From: Halichondria panicea
Lineage: Eukaryota > Porifera > Demospongiae > Suberitida > Halichondriidae
Direction of reading: 5' to 3'
DNA: 64,000 bases
Assembly (NCBI RefSeq): GCF_963675165.1
Contig: NC_087379.1
Span: forward strand, 877,001-941,000
Shown here piece by piece: positions 46,831 through 57,500 of the stretch. Position 1 is the stretch's first letter. Each line of letters opens with the position of its first letter. The translations under genes and the position numbers were made by a program. The notes under the pieces are model-generated. The model was not told the origin of the DNA. It did not search any database and saw nothing but the letters and a program-made list of their open reading frames with translations.

Positions 46831-47172
46831 ACCACCAGCCAAAATATCTACTCCACCAATACCAACGGCAGTACCAACAACAATACTGGTAAGTTAATAG
46901 TCTCTATCTCTTCTCCTGCTTCTTAAAGCTGCTCGTATTAATACAGTATCAAGTACAATGTATCAGCAGCTACTATACGTGTGTATAGCGTGCTCAACTA
47001 ACCCCCTCCCCCCCCACACACACACACAGTGGCATATGAGAGCAGGACTCCATCTGCTGCCACTGTTGCCCACAGCCTGCTCCCACCTCCCTCAGCGACG
47101 CCCTCACAGTCCTCTGACAGTACAAAGGTCAAGAAGTACGAGAGCATGAAGGTGAAGGACATTGAGAACTAA
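46831..47172 (+). pseudogene. 3' end of membrane-protein gene fused behind CWF19L1 copy 5
   Basis: Exon end 46831-46888 and last exon 47030-47172, near-identical to 35103-35434. Reads through to KYESMKVKDIEN, stop 47170-47172. Same breakpoint in the CWF19L1 intron as in unit D. Confidence 0.82.
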
Positions 47173-47986
47173 ATCACTGACACTTGCAAAAAAAAAAACA
47201 TTAGTAGTGTACTCTATTTATTCTTGTATGAAAGAGCAATGTTGTTTTGTCGTAGCGATTATCTTTAGAATCCGATAGTCTAATTTAATGTATAATAATA
47301 TTATTATTAAACATTCAATAATAATTATTTGTGTGTAAATTAATGTCTCAAGTTGCATGATTGTATAATAATGCGTACTGTGTGCAAGATTCATAAGCAG
47401 TTCGACTGGTACATGCATGCACACTATTTATATACAGCTAGCTATAATTATACGTGTTTTTCAACGTACATAATAGTTAGACACTGTTTAGGAAGTTTCT
47501 ACATGATTTAGAAGCCCAAAGGGCTGGTTGTAGTATCCCGAACACAGTGAGGGTTCTACTAGCCCTGAGGACTTCTAAATCATGTGGAAACTTCCTAAAC
47601 AGTGTCTAAGCATTTTAGATCATAGCAACCATGAGTATTTAGCCAATCAGATTTGAATGTTCTTATCTAATCTTTGCTACATGATTTTCTAAGTGAAATA
47701 CATGATTTTCTATTGAAGTACATGATTTTCTAAATTGGATAGAACATTTCCTCTAACCAATCAGATTGCAGTATTTATGGCAAACATGATCTAAACATGT
47801 ATATACTCAACTCTTATTAAATTAATCCTATAATTATTATTAATGGATGATAATAATTAATTATAAGAAACTTTTTTAAAACATTAATTTGCTATTAAAA
47901 AAAATTGTAAAAATAAAACTACTAAGTGATTGTGAAGGAGAGATTGAGTGAGGTCGATCCGAATTAAGTGATTCAGCAAAAGTGTT
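47173..47986. other. Spacer to Bcl-2-like copy 2, with hairpin insertion
   Basis: Same AT-rich 3' flank as 35435-35928, plus an insertion of about 325 bp (47471-47795) absent from the first block. Confidence 0.6.
47477..47610. mobile_element. Foldback hairpin element
   Basis: Arms of about 40 bp (TTAGACACTGTTTAGGAAGT and complement CTTCCTAAACAGTGTCTAA) around a short loop. Part of the 47471-47795 insertion; the matching place at about 35736 has no insertion. Confidence 0.7.
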
Positions 47987-48680
47987 CTATTTGAATGTGA
48001 GAGCTCCTACTAGGGCAACTCCTAAGCTGATTGCAGCCACTGTACATGTGAGCCAGCGAGTAGGGTGGCGGTTCTCAGCTCTCTGGTTTTCAGTTCTCTC
48101 TTTGGCTTTCTCAGAGGCATCAATACTCACTGCTCCCTTGATGGCACCCTGGATGTGGAGAAATAAAAGTCAACAAAAAATATAAAACATGCAGTCAAAT
48201 ACAGTAGTCAAATACTTAATCTACACATGCATACAACAATCTCTTACCCAACCGCCATGCTCGAGAATCCACTGAGTGAAGTTGTGAAGAAATGTTGTCT
48301 GCCATCCAACGATACTGTCTATCAAGGGAGTCTTGTTCTCTTCATACAATCATTTCGCTAGTATGCTCGTGAAGAACAACAGCACTGTCTTGATATTCAG
48401 CATAGAGTTGTTGGTGAGATATGTCCAGCGTCTTCACTCGGCCCTCAATTTCTTGTTGATGCTTCAGTTTCAGGTCTTTACAGCAAGTTTCCAGCGTCGA
48501 AATCGCATCTTTAAAGTCTTTATCCTTCGCAAGGAGACCCCTCATAATTATAAGCTTGGCGTGGCTGTAGTTGCATTTCAGTTGTATCCCGTCTCTCTTC
48601 AGTATAAAATCCACGAGATGATGGCTGATGGCACTGCTTTGGGTTTTGATTTGGTGAAGGTCCTCTCTTAAATGGGCCAT
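47987..48680 (-). pseudogene. Bcl-2-like gene, copy 2 (BH1 core deleted)
   Basis: Starts MAHLREDLHQIK at 48680. The 5' half matches copy 1 to QQLYAEYQ. About 47 bp are then missing (around 48385-48390), removing the DDIKWGKIA core of BH1 and shifting the frame so the first reading frame stops at 48342. The BH2 region (TQWILEHGGW, about 48248-48280) and the preceding GWQTTFLHNF are uninterrupted in their own frame. The tail-anchor exon 48148-47987 is intact, ending in GALTFK. So copies 1 and 2 were disabled by different events. TATATAAGG at 48771-48779 is kept. Confidence 0.85.
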
Positions 48681-49400
48681 AGTTGAAGGAGACTTGAGTG
48701 GAGACTGGTTGATTGGAGCGGAAGTTGGTTGGTCGGGATAACATTGATACACACTAATACAAAGAGCCCTCCTTATATAGTACACCCAAACCAAGGAATT
48801 TGTGGTTTTATCAACATGTGTCCGGTGTTCTCTGATTGGCTGCTCCAATAAATTGAAATATGAATATCATTAAATCTACCACTAAGGAATGTGCTTGAAA
48901 TTGCAGCTCTGTGCAGGCTCTGTGCGCATGCGCCTTAATTGCATGCAAAATAAAATTGTTTTTTTTTACAAACACAAAATTATTACTGCAAAATTCCTTT
49001 CAATAAAACCCAATGTTATTGTCCCTAACAGTTTGTGGTGACTCTTTTCTGACTAGTGCTCTCATTTATCTCCTGTGAGGGTGGGGTATTGTAATCACGG
49101 TGACTTTATTAATCACTTACTCACTGTACTTGGTATCGTCTAGCCTCCTTCACTGGCCTCACTCTCACACATTTACTCACTCACTTGTACTTGGCATTGT
49201 CTAGCAGCGCTGTCTTTCTTTCCTCTCCTCCTTGTACTCTGCAACATAGGTTTACTGTATCAACCACTACCAGAACAATGCTTGAAAATATAAAAACTTG
49301 TGAGTAGACCAACCTACCCCCCTCGACTTCAATTGTAAACAAAAGATAAACAAAAGTTCCTATCAAAATAATGGCACAATAATTATAAGACTGGCTAGTT
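48681..49400. other. Spacer between Bcl-2-like copy 2 and DNAJC25-like remnant 2
   Basis: Upstream flank with TATA box (48771-48779), a GCGCATGCGCC motif, and 3' flank of the DNAJC25-like remnant. No gene recognised. Confidence 0.5.
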
Positions 49401-49429
49401 ACGTTATCGACTCACAGAATGTTGAGGTT

Positions 49430-50402
49430 CTCTTCCACAATTCTCTGTAGCACAGTCTCTTCGTCGTTCTTTACTTCCTCCCTTGAGTCTGTCTCTGGCC
49501 CTCCTTCAACAACCCCTTCTCCCCATTGCCAGCTCCTTAGCCTTACCACGATATCTGGGGACATAAATAACTACATGTCTACAGAGGATTTTATATGCTA
49601 CTTAAATACAGCCACTGTGAACACCTCATTCATGCACACACTGTGGGTGTGTGTTTACTTGCCGTTGATATAAAATGTGTATCAATCAATCTGAAGTCTT
49701 CTGTATGGGCTTAAAAAGAGGCCTGATTCTGAAAAAGCACCACTTATAATCATAGATAGCCAATGCTTTTTTCCTAAAAATAAAAATGGACAATGTGGAC
49801 CGGAAACTAATTGCTGATTTATACACACTGTATGGTAGCACACCAACAGCTACTAAATGCATATTTTAGGTTCCTAACTTCAATAATGGCCTCTGTTTTG
49901 AGATGTCTTGCAAACTAGTCTGACCTTGGCATTCTGAGAGAGCTGCAGTGATGGCTGTATTGTATGAGTGCCACCAGCCGAGGTACTGGACCAGAGAGAT
50001 GACGCTGATGGCCACACCCACAACCACTCGGATGTCCACCTGGGGGTCACTTGACGACGGTCGTGGTGATGCTACACTGGCTCTGTGGGGGGGCAGTAAC
50101 TTATTGTGTGAGTGTGTGTGGTGGGCGTACGATGTGAAAGATGCTACCGTATAGCGGGTATATTTCGAGGGTATAAATTTTTGCGGATGGACCTCTACAA
50201 AGGATTTCGCGGATTTTATGTTCGTAGTCTGAGTTCCAGCCTTTTAGCGCATGCGCACATCAACATGCATGCAGCTGTACCTCCACACCATTAGCCTCAA
50301 ATCCAGGCCTAGCCTGTATAAATCGGTGAGACCAGCAGCACTGGAGAACAACGCTGACAGAGCACCGGACACCAGGAGAACAGTTAATGTTAGTGTCTTC
50401 AT
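49430..50402 (-). pseudogene. DNAJC25: DNAJC25-like remnant, copy 2 (J domain lost)
   Basis: Keeps the signal-peptide exon start (MKTLTLTVLLVSGALSALFS from 50402 to about 50327), the membrane-segment exon (about 50041-49943, ISVISLVQYLGWWHSY) and the acidic piece near 49430-49520. All J-domain exons between are gone. They are replaced by about 180 bp including a TATTTCGAGGG... stretch and a TAGCCTCAAATCCAGGCC transposon end (about 50292). Not functional as a co-chaperone. Confidence 0.75.
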
Positions 50403-53400
50403 CACTCGGTAAAAAAATTAATGATTGAAAAAAGTGCGGTGGACACACTAAAACCGTCGCATATAGCACGCTTTTTTGAAAAAGTGTGCTATATGCGTGC
50501 TGTTTATTTTTTATGGTTTTTTTTATAATGTTATGCCAAGAGACACTATACTATAGCGACACTAGCACAGTGCAGTTTGCAACATTCCTTAAATTATAAA
50601 ACAATTGGCAAAAGCATCTTCTCTAAAGATAATGACGGCCACAAAAAATGTTACCCTCACTAGCACTATAATTATGAGCATTACTTTTCGTCGTCAGTTG
50701 GTCTCGTTGGTGAGAGTGAAGTGTGTATCTCTGTCCTTCTTTGCTGCCTTTCATTAGGTAGCAGCCCTACTGTCTTTCATTAGGCAGTAGCAAACGGTTT
50801 ACTTTTTATCTGCATGTAGTACAGTTCAGTGTGTACAATAATAATTATATGTATTTTTTCTTTAATGCAGAGCATGAGGTGCATACCAACTAGCAGCTGA
50901 GAGCTAATATTAAGATTATAGTAGCGTATAAATTAACAGGATGTGTGCCCTAAAGTACCTGCGCAGGTATAGGCCCACATGCACATGCTGCTTGCAGTAT
51001 CTATATAATAGGAAGTGAAGTTTTGTTTTGTGCACACTTAATTTAAGGGTAAACTTCTCTATTTTGTGACATTTACTTTTATTACGAGTGTTGCAAGCTG
51101 TGCTGTGCTAATGCCTCTTGCCATGTTATGCTTTCGCTCAATATAGAGTGTAATAATTATAGTATATGATGAATTTTACATAAACTTACAAGAAGCATGC
51201 GTCTATTGTTGTATTATGTGGTTTACTGGGGGACCTCAATTATAATTTATTATGGCGAAAACGAGCTAGCCCCTTGTGCAATTACTGCATGGCATGGTCC
51301 ATGCATGCAGATGTGATATATTATTATATATACACTATATTAATTGCACTGCTTCGATTTCCTGTGCAAGAAATACTTCTGCTGTGCTCCAACTGTATGA
51401 ACATGCAACAAAATGTAGTATATATATAGCTACTGCCCAGTGGCGTGTACAATGGGGGGCTTTGGGGGCTTGAGCACCCCCCTGTCCTCCCAGACAACCA
51501 TGAAACTAATCGTATCACTCAGTAGCTAGCTAGCTAACTGTGCAGCTCTATCTCATTGACACAACGATTACAGTGCAACAACCAAAGAGAGTAGAACTTT
51601 TGATTTTTTACGTTTTTGTGAATATCTTCTAAACTAAATGTGATTGGAACAATTTGAGTGCAGGTACTGAAAGTTCAACTCTTGGCGCTTCCATTGGACC
51701 ACCACCTGTTACATCATATGACATCATCACTCCAAGATGGCTGCTACAATATGTGTACATTGAAAATATGTTAGGCATGAAACTATCTTATATGTTTGAG
51801 TTAAGATCTGAAATTTGTTATGCAAGTACTTCATTACCTTGCACATCTTTTGAGCTCTTACAGAAGTGCAGGCTACTAGTAAGTTCTGAGATATACAAAG
51901 TTTTGTAAATTTATAGTGCCAAATGTGTTAGACATTGATTTTTCTAGTTCATGCTAGTTAAGGTCTGATTTTTGGAGAGCATGTACTCCAATAGTATACT
52001 TTTCATTTGTACTAACTTACAGGAGCTAGACCAGTCTCTTCTTTGCTAGAGCGGCCCTTCTTGTCAAAAATGGTGATTTTAACTGATTTTCTTGGTTTCT
52101 GTTGCGTAGTAGTGTAAATTGCCACGCCCCTGTGACACATTATGACTGATTAACTGGGTGTAGTTGCAAGTTAGACATCACATGAGCTTGGATGTAGCAA
52201 ATAAAGACAAGATGATTTGTGATGTCACAAATCAATGAATATCATTGCTTACGTCAGCAAAAACGGGCAAAGAGCAGCAAAATGGAGCAAAATCACCATT
52301 TTTGACAAGAAGGGCCGCTCGAGCCAAGACAGAACTCTTTCAGCTACTGTGAGTTAGTACACACGAAAAGTATACTATTGGAGTACATGCTCTCCAAAAA
52401 TCAGACCTTAACTAGCATGAACTAGAAAAATCAATGCCTAACACATTTGGCACTATAAATTTACAAAACTTTGTATATCTCAGAACTTACTAGTAGCCTG
52501 CACTTCTGTAAGAGCTCAAAAGATGCGCAAGGTAATGAAGTACTTGCATAACAAATTTCAGATCTTAACTCAAACATATAAGATAGTTTCATGCCTAACA
52601 TATTTTCAATGTACACATATTGTAGCAGCCATCTTGGAGTGATGATGTCATATGATGTAACAGGTGGTGGTCCAATGGAAGCACCAAGAGTTGAACTTTC
52701 AGTACCTGCACTCAAATTGTTCCAATCACATTTAGTTTAGAAGATATTCACAAAAACGTAAAAATCAAAAGTTCTACTCTCTTTGGTTGTTGCACTGTAC
52801 AAGTCATGACCACGCCCAATTGAGCATGTGCAATCAGTATTGCCATTCCAATGTTGTTATGTAATGCTAATTGCATGCATAATAGATCCTCTGCACTATC
52901 CCAGTCACCTCTTGCTCCACTGAGAGATACTGAGAAGCAATGACTAACACTAGAATGACTGGACATCCCCATTGTGATTGACCAGTTTGCTAGGATGTAC
53001 CCCAGAAGAATAGTGCATGGAGATCCTACAAGATGACTGACTCATAATTATGTCTTATTATCACGCTATGCATGCATTAGATCCCATTTGAGTGTATTTA
53101 CTATGAGCTATAGTACCGGTACTATAGATTACTCTGGGCTACAAACTACAACATTATACATTATATTGTCATTTACAAGAAGATACACAGAAAAATTATT
53201 GTAGCTAGATGCTTTGTCTAGTAACATAGTAACAGAACTAGAATGGAAGAGAGAAGCTCTAGAGGAGAATAGTAGGAGCCGCTCTTTTCTTAGGCAGTGT
53301 GCTGTACTTTTTTGCTAGCCTCTACACAGGCTCTCCTTTTTCTGTTCTTTATCACAATCGTTATCACAATCGTTCAATAAGATAAAATACTGTATTAATC

Positions 53401-54875
53401 GTTCAATGAGATAAAATACGGTATTAATTGGAGGAATAAAGAAAGAAATAGACGTAGAGTAGGAAAAAGGAGAGCCTGTATCGGGAAGTCGCGTGAGGGT
53501 AGAAGGGTGGTAGAAGTGTGAAAATGAGCGTGGGCATGCTGAGCTAGAGATGTTGGACTGCCCACGCAGAGATCTATGACTAATAAAACTTTGCCTGCAG
53601 CAAGCTGGACATGGACTTGGAACTGGAAGTTTGCAAGCACTATAGCTAGCTATACCTTAGGCTTAGCTAGATGATCTACTAGTTATGTGTTCAGATTATA
53701 TCAGACTATCCACCTTTTCTTGTGTCTTTCTACATACTATAGTCTACTGATAGTATAGATCTAGTCATCATTATCATATAGCAGGTAGCTACTTCCACCA
53801 GAGCTGGCCACGCTGGTTCTCTGATCTGACTTGCAGCACAGCTTGGTGGTTGTCTCAGTACGTACAGTCTTATTAATTAACTCTGAATGCGTGGGAGAAT
53901 ATCTTACGTCACGATTGTGGGCTACATATCGCCCACGTTCATAAAAATCCTTGCGGATCACGCGATTTCCCGAACCAGGCCTTACTTTTTCTTAACTGTA
54001 CGCCCATTTCTTTCTTTGCTGCCTCACTATGTCTTTCTTATGATTTATGGATGAACAGTGACAACAGCAAGAAAAAGTAAGGCCTGGGATCGAGGCTACT
54101 TTTTTGCTGCAAGGCTGCATGGGGGAGGAGCTGGATGTATGAAAGATACGCCGCAATAAATGCGGGGGCGTAAAATCGCGCGCGCTATGCGTGCGGCTCC
54201 ATTTTTTTCTGTACTTTTGAGCACCCTCCTGCTTCAATCTCTAGAAACGCCCCTGCTGCCTATATATATTATAGTGCTACAATACGATAATGCTAGGTAG
54301 TGTTCATTTATTTGTTCTCACTCAGCTAACTTGTCTAGATTAAAAGTTGTCAGCAGAAATTAATCTTTTATTCCTTCACAATCACTTCAACTGATGTATA
54401 TTTCCATGAGCTGCAGTCCAATGTTAGATGATGTACTGGGTCTATTAAAGCACATTCATAGTTCAATGTCATCAGCAGTTGGAGTTGATAGAGTTTTCGT
54501 AAACCACATATCATTTTCGTTATTGTAACATGTGTTGAGGCTCAACTGACCATCCCACAGCGCATTGTTGGGAAAGAAACTACGGTGTTTTATATGCCAG
54601 TCATTAGGTGTGGCCACACTATCACAAAAGTAGTCATTTCTCACAAATGGAGGAGAACCATAGGTGTTCCCCTCATCACAAGGACAGCGCCCGCTAGGGG
54701 CACTGTCAGTATTATTAGTGGTTCCATGGAACAGACCACTGGCAAAAGTCCATAATTATATGTGTGCGTGGAGATGATTGCCCATGCGTGACACTGAGTC
54801 CATCGACATATGCAACATCGATAGCAATATTCGTACCTCCATAATATCCATATAGAATGCCAAGTTTTCTCCCCA
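50403..54875. other. Gene-poor transposon-rich block
   Basis: Unlike the rest of the array this 4.5-kb block has no counterpart in other units. It contains a palindrome near 50455-50500 (GCATATAGCACGC / GTGCTATATGCGTGC), a large foldback (51571-52797), a CAGTGGCGTGTACAATGGGG end at 51431 and a GAGCACCCTCC...ACGCCCCTG end at 54219-54258 facing it, and a TAGCC-type inverted pair at about 53976-54099. The 51431 and 54258 ends look like the two ends of one 2.8-kb element into which the foldback inserted. Short open frames here show no family signature. Confidence 0.55.
51571..52797. mobile_element. Foldback element with 0.5-kb arms and TA target site
   Basis: Arms of about 510 bp (51571-52082 and 52287-52797) are near-perfect reverse complements, separated by about 205 bp. 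Ends CAGTGCAACAACCAAAG / complement, flanked by TA (51569-51570 and 52798-52799), as in Tc1/mariner-type elements. Each arm holds the same 84-codon frame (51654-51908 plus and 52461-52715 minus), which differs at one residue (T/A). Confidence 0.88.
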
Positions 54876-55350
54876 CAACAACCAGATCACTGAATATAGG
54901 TTATAGTATGTTTCTATACTACTTTGAGCTCATGAGGTAAACAGCACTCTCAAGTGAGTAGGTAAGAACATATTCGTGGGTCTCGTCACACCGACAATAA
55001 ACACCTCTATAACCTTTCTATTGCATACTCAGCAAATGTCTCTTCCACAAATCTGTCATCATACCTATCGAGTTAACACACAAACTGTTCTAGTTCCTGG
55101 AACAATACGTACGGACGTTTCTCTCTCCAATTTGGAAGGTAATTACAAACCAATTAATGACATGTTGAATGCTTTTATTGGTTGCAATATCGGCTGCAGG
55201 GAGGTGTTGGCTGATCCTCTCGTTCTGAATCTGCCCAATCAGATCAACTGGATGTCGTGTCTGGCAACAAAGGACGAGGAGACGAAATCTGCTCTAGAAA
55301 TGAGGAAGAACTTTGAACCATTAATTCATTTGATTTTACTGTCATTATAG
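54876..55350 (+). pseudogene. CWF19L1: Orphan CWF19L1-like 3' end
   Basis: Only the last 23 bases of exon 14 (NNQITEY, 54876-54898), the last intron and exon 15 (55200-55350) are present. Exon 15 is open: EVLADPLVLNLPNQINW ... EMRKNFEPLIHLILLSL. It sits in the usual convergent position beside Kelch exon F, so it is the residue of a deleted CWF19L1 copy that once preceded unit F. Confidence 0.85.
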
Positions 55351-55733
55351 ACTGTCCACTTTCACCTTCACTTTTGTAAATATTTCCATACAATGATTTC
55401 TTATATCCCACAGAGTGTGTTGTATGTATTGTTGCTAGGTCTTGTGCATTTGGTCATGTTTTGTGTTGTTGTTATAATACGAGAAAATAATTATGTGAAA
55501 AAATTGTTGTCCATCAGTATGCAAGTACATGTAGTTCAATGGGTATTTTGCAATATCTATTTCATCTACGTATATACGAAGCCCATCATTGCAATCATAA
55601 TTACTAATTACGTACATGCTTGTTCATGCAATGCAAACATCTCATCGATCACAGTATATGAATAATAATTTTTTTATCTTGAACATTTAAGCCAAACAAT
55701 TATATAATTATATAATTATATATACCTAAACAC
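55351..55733. other. Tail-to-tail spacer before Kelch exon F
   Basis: AT-rich 3' flank resembling 25888-26276; ends in TATAATTA repeats. No gene seen. Confidence 0.6.
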
Positions 55734-56636
55734 TCAAAAAATAGTTGCTGTGATACTAATTTTATACACGGTAGATTGTTTTTCTTTTACATTGTTCCGT
55801 CCCCCGATCACGAGGCACTGTGTTGGAGACAGTGACACAGTGGTAGCGTATGCTATAGGAGATGGTAGATCACCAACGTAGAGCCAGGAGTCCATCGAGG
55901 ATGAGTAGGCGTAGATCCTTTGAGTGGCTTCACGTTCACTATCCAGTCCACCAACAGCAAAGAGGGTGTCGGATATCATTACAGGGGAGGGCCGGTAAGA
56001 CGGTGTATTGGATATTGTATTCCAGAGAGAGTCGGTTTTGTTGGCACTCCCATCATCCTGTCGATCTGCTGAGATGAGCTTGTCGACTTGAGCAGCACAC
56101 ACCTTGTTTAGATTCTTTCTATCAGATCCCCCCATTAGGTACACTGTGTTGTTGTAGACAATTCCTCTTTGGTCATAACAAGCATACGGTAGTCTGCCTG
56201 TCTCGCTCCACTGGGAGGTGCTGATGTTGTAGATCTCAACATTATCAGTGATGCTACCAGAGCCTACACCTCCTGCTACGATCAGATGTGTTGGGATACT
56301 AACAACTGCTGGTGAATGCCTCGCTGTGGGCATGGGTGGGATCGTCTGTTTCCAGTTCCTTCTTTTGTTAAACACATGTACCACGTTGGATTTAGAGAAG
56401 GATGAATCTATACCGCCAACTGCTACCAGTTCACCTTTGACCTCTCCTAGACCAAAATAGCGTACAGGAAGTCTGGGCAGAGTTGACCAGATGTCTTGTG
56501 GCAGATCGTAACAGTGGACACAGTACTCATCATCACAGACTCCTCCACCATAGTAGACCTTGCCATTGATGGTTACCGCTCGCCCAACATTCATCTTCAC
56601 TGGAGCCTCAGAGCACTGACTGTAGGACAACTGAAC
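55734..56636 (-). CDS. Kelch-propeller exon, kinase-Kelch gene F
   Basis: 300 residues plus stop. Six Kelch blades (YYGGG, LVAVGG, LIVAGG, VYLMGG, LFAVGG, CLVIGG). C-terminus STVYKISITATIF, closest to D. Phase-0 acceptor CTACAG at 56637. Predicted protein about 798 residues. Confidence 0.93.
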   Translation of the reverse strand, partial: VQLSYSQCSEAPVKMNVGRAVTINGKVYYGGGVCDDEYCVHCYDLPQDIWSTLPRLPVRYFGLGEVKGELVAVGGIDSSFSKSNVVHVFNKRRNWKQTIPPMPTARHSPAVVSIPTHLIVAGGVGSGSITDNVEIYNISTSQWSETGRLPYACYDQRGIVYNNTVYLMGGSDRKNLNKVCAAQVDKLISADRQDDGSANKTDSLWNTISNTPSYRPSPVMISDTLFAVGGLDSEREATQRIYAYSSSMDSWLYVGDLPSPIAYATTVSLSPTQCLVIGGRNNVKEKQSTVYKISITATIF

Positions 56637-56989
56637 CTGTAGGGACTGGAGAATACAGAGAGTCAATAACTTGTGTGTTGCATGATTGTGTAGCTTGTAA
56701 TTAAGAGCATTTGGAATGTATTACCATAGCAACAAAAAATATATGATCAGTAATCGATCCTGTGGGACACAAATTATTCTAATTTGAGGGTTATTTATAT
56801 AATAGTGATTATCATACTGCAACATAATATATTCACAGATTATACGGTAGCCGATTGATTCTTATTGCCGAGGCATCGCAAACAGAATTTTCAGAATACC
56901 TTGGTGGAACGTTAATATACACAACAACTTCCATTCTAAACCTAGGCACTGCATAATGTACTTGGCGATCAATTGGAACATTAAACAGT

Positions 56990-57281
56990 TACCGTAAAAG
57001 ACCTCGATTTACAGCGACCCTCTAAAATATGCGACACCCAATTATTAATGTCGTATTCTAAACATGTAAAGGTAAATGTAGCCACTCCCTAGCCTCGATT
57101 GTAGCCCACTGGAAAATCAGTGTTTTTAAGCGGCCTGAAATCAAGGCAAGTAGACTCTGTAAAGTTACCTCCAATTAGATGCGACCGTCTAAATATGCGA
57201 CACCAAGACTTCAATATAAATGTTCAACCTCTGGCTTTGTAATTATTAAAAAGTGTCGCTTTAAATCGAGGTCTTACGGTA
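56990..57281. mobile_element. TACCGTAA-ended element, intron F
   Basis: Orthologue of 18442 and 27531; ends TACCGTAAAAGACC and GGTCTTACGGTA. Confidence 0.7.
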
Positions 57282-57327
57282 CTTACTTCTATTAGAGTGG
57301 TGATACAATAAGAGACATGTTTAGGTG

Positions 57328-57470
57328 CAGTGGCGTAGGAAGCAATTTCTCAATGGGGGGGGGGGGGCTGTAGTTTATTTAATGATAAGTGTAAGGCTAT
57401 CTACATAGTACAGCTTGGATAAGTTATCTCTACTTAGAAATATGGGGGGGGGGGCTCGATCCAGCCACTG
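57328..57470. mobile_element. CAGTGGCGT-ended short element, intron F
   Basis: Orthologue of 18797 and 27882, with longer G runs. Confidence 0.5.
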
Positions 57471-57500
57471 CACTTAGTGGTACAGTGTTGATGAGCTCAC

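Larger units (their letters stand above)
56637..57500 (-). other. Intron of kinase-Kelch gene F
   Basis: 864 bp, nearly the same as introns C and D, with both of their transposons (56990-57281, 57328-57470). Confidence 0.75.
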
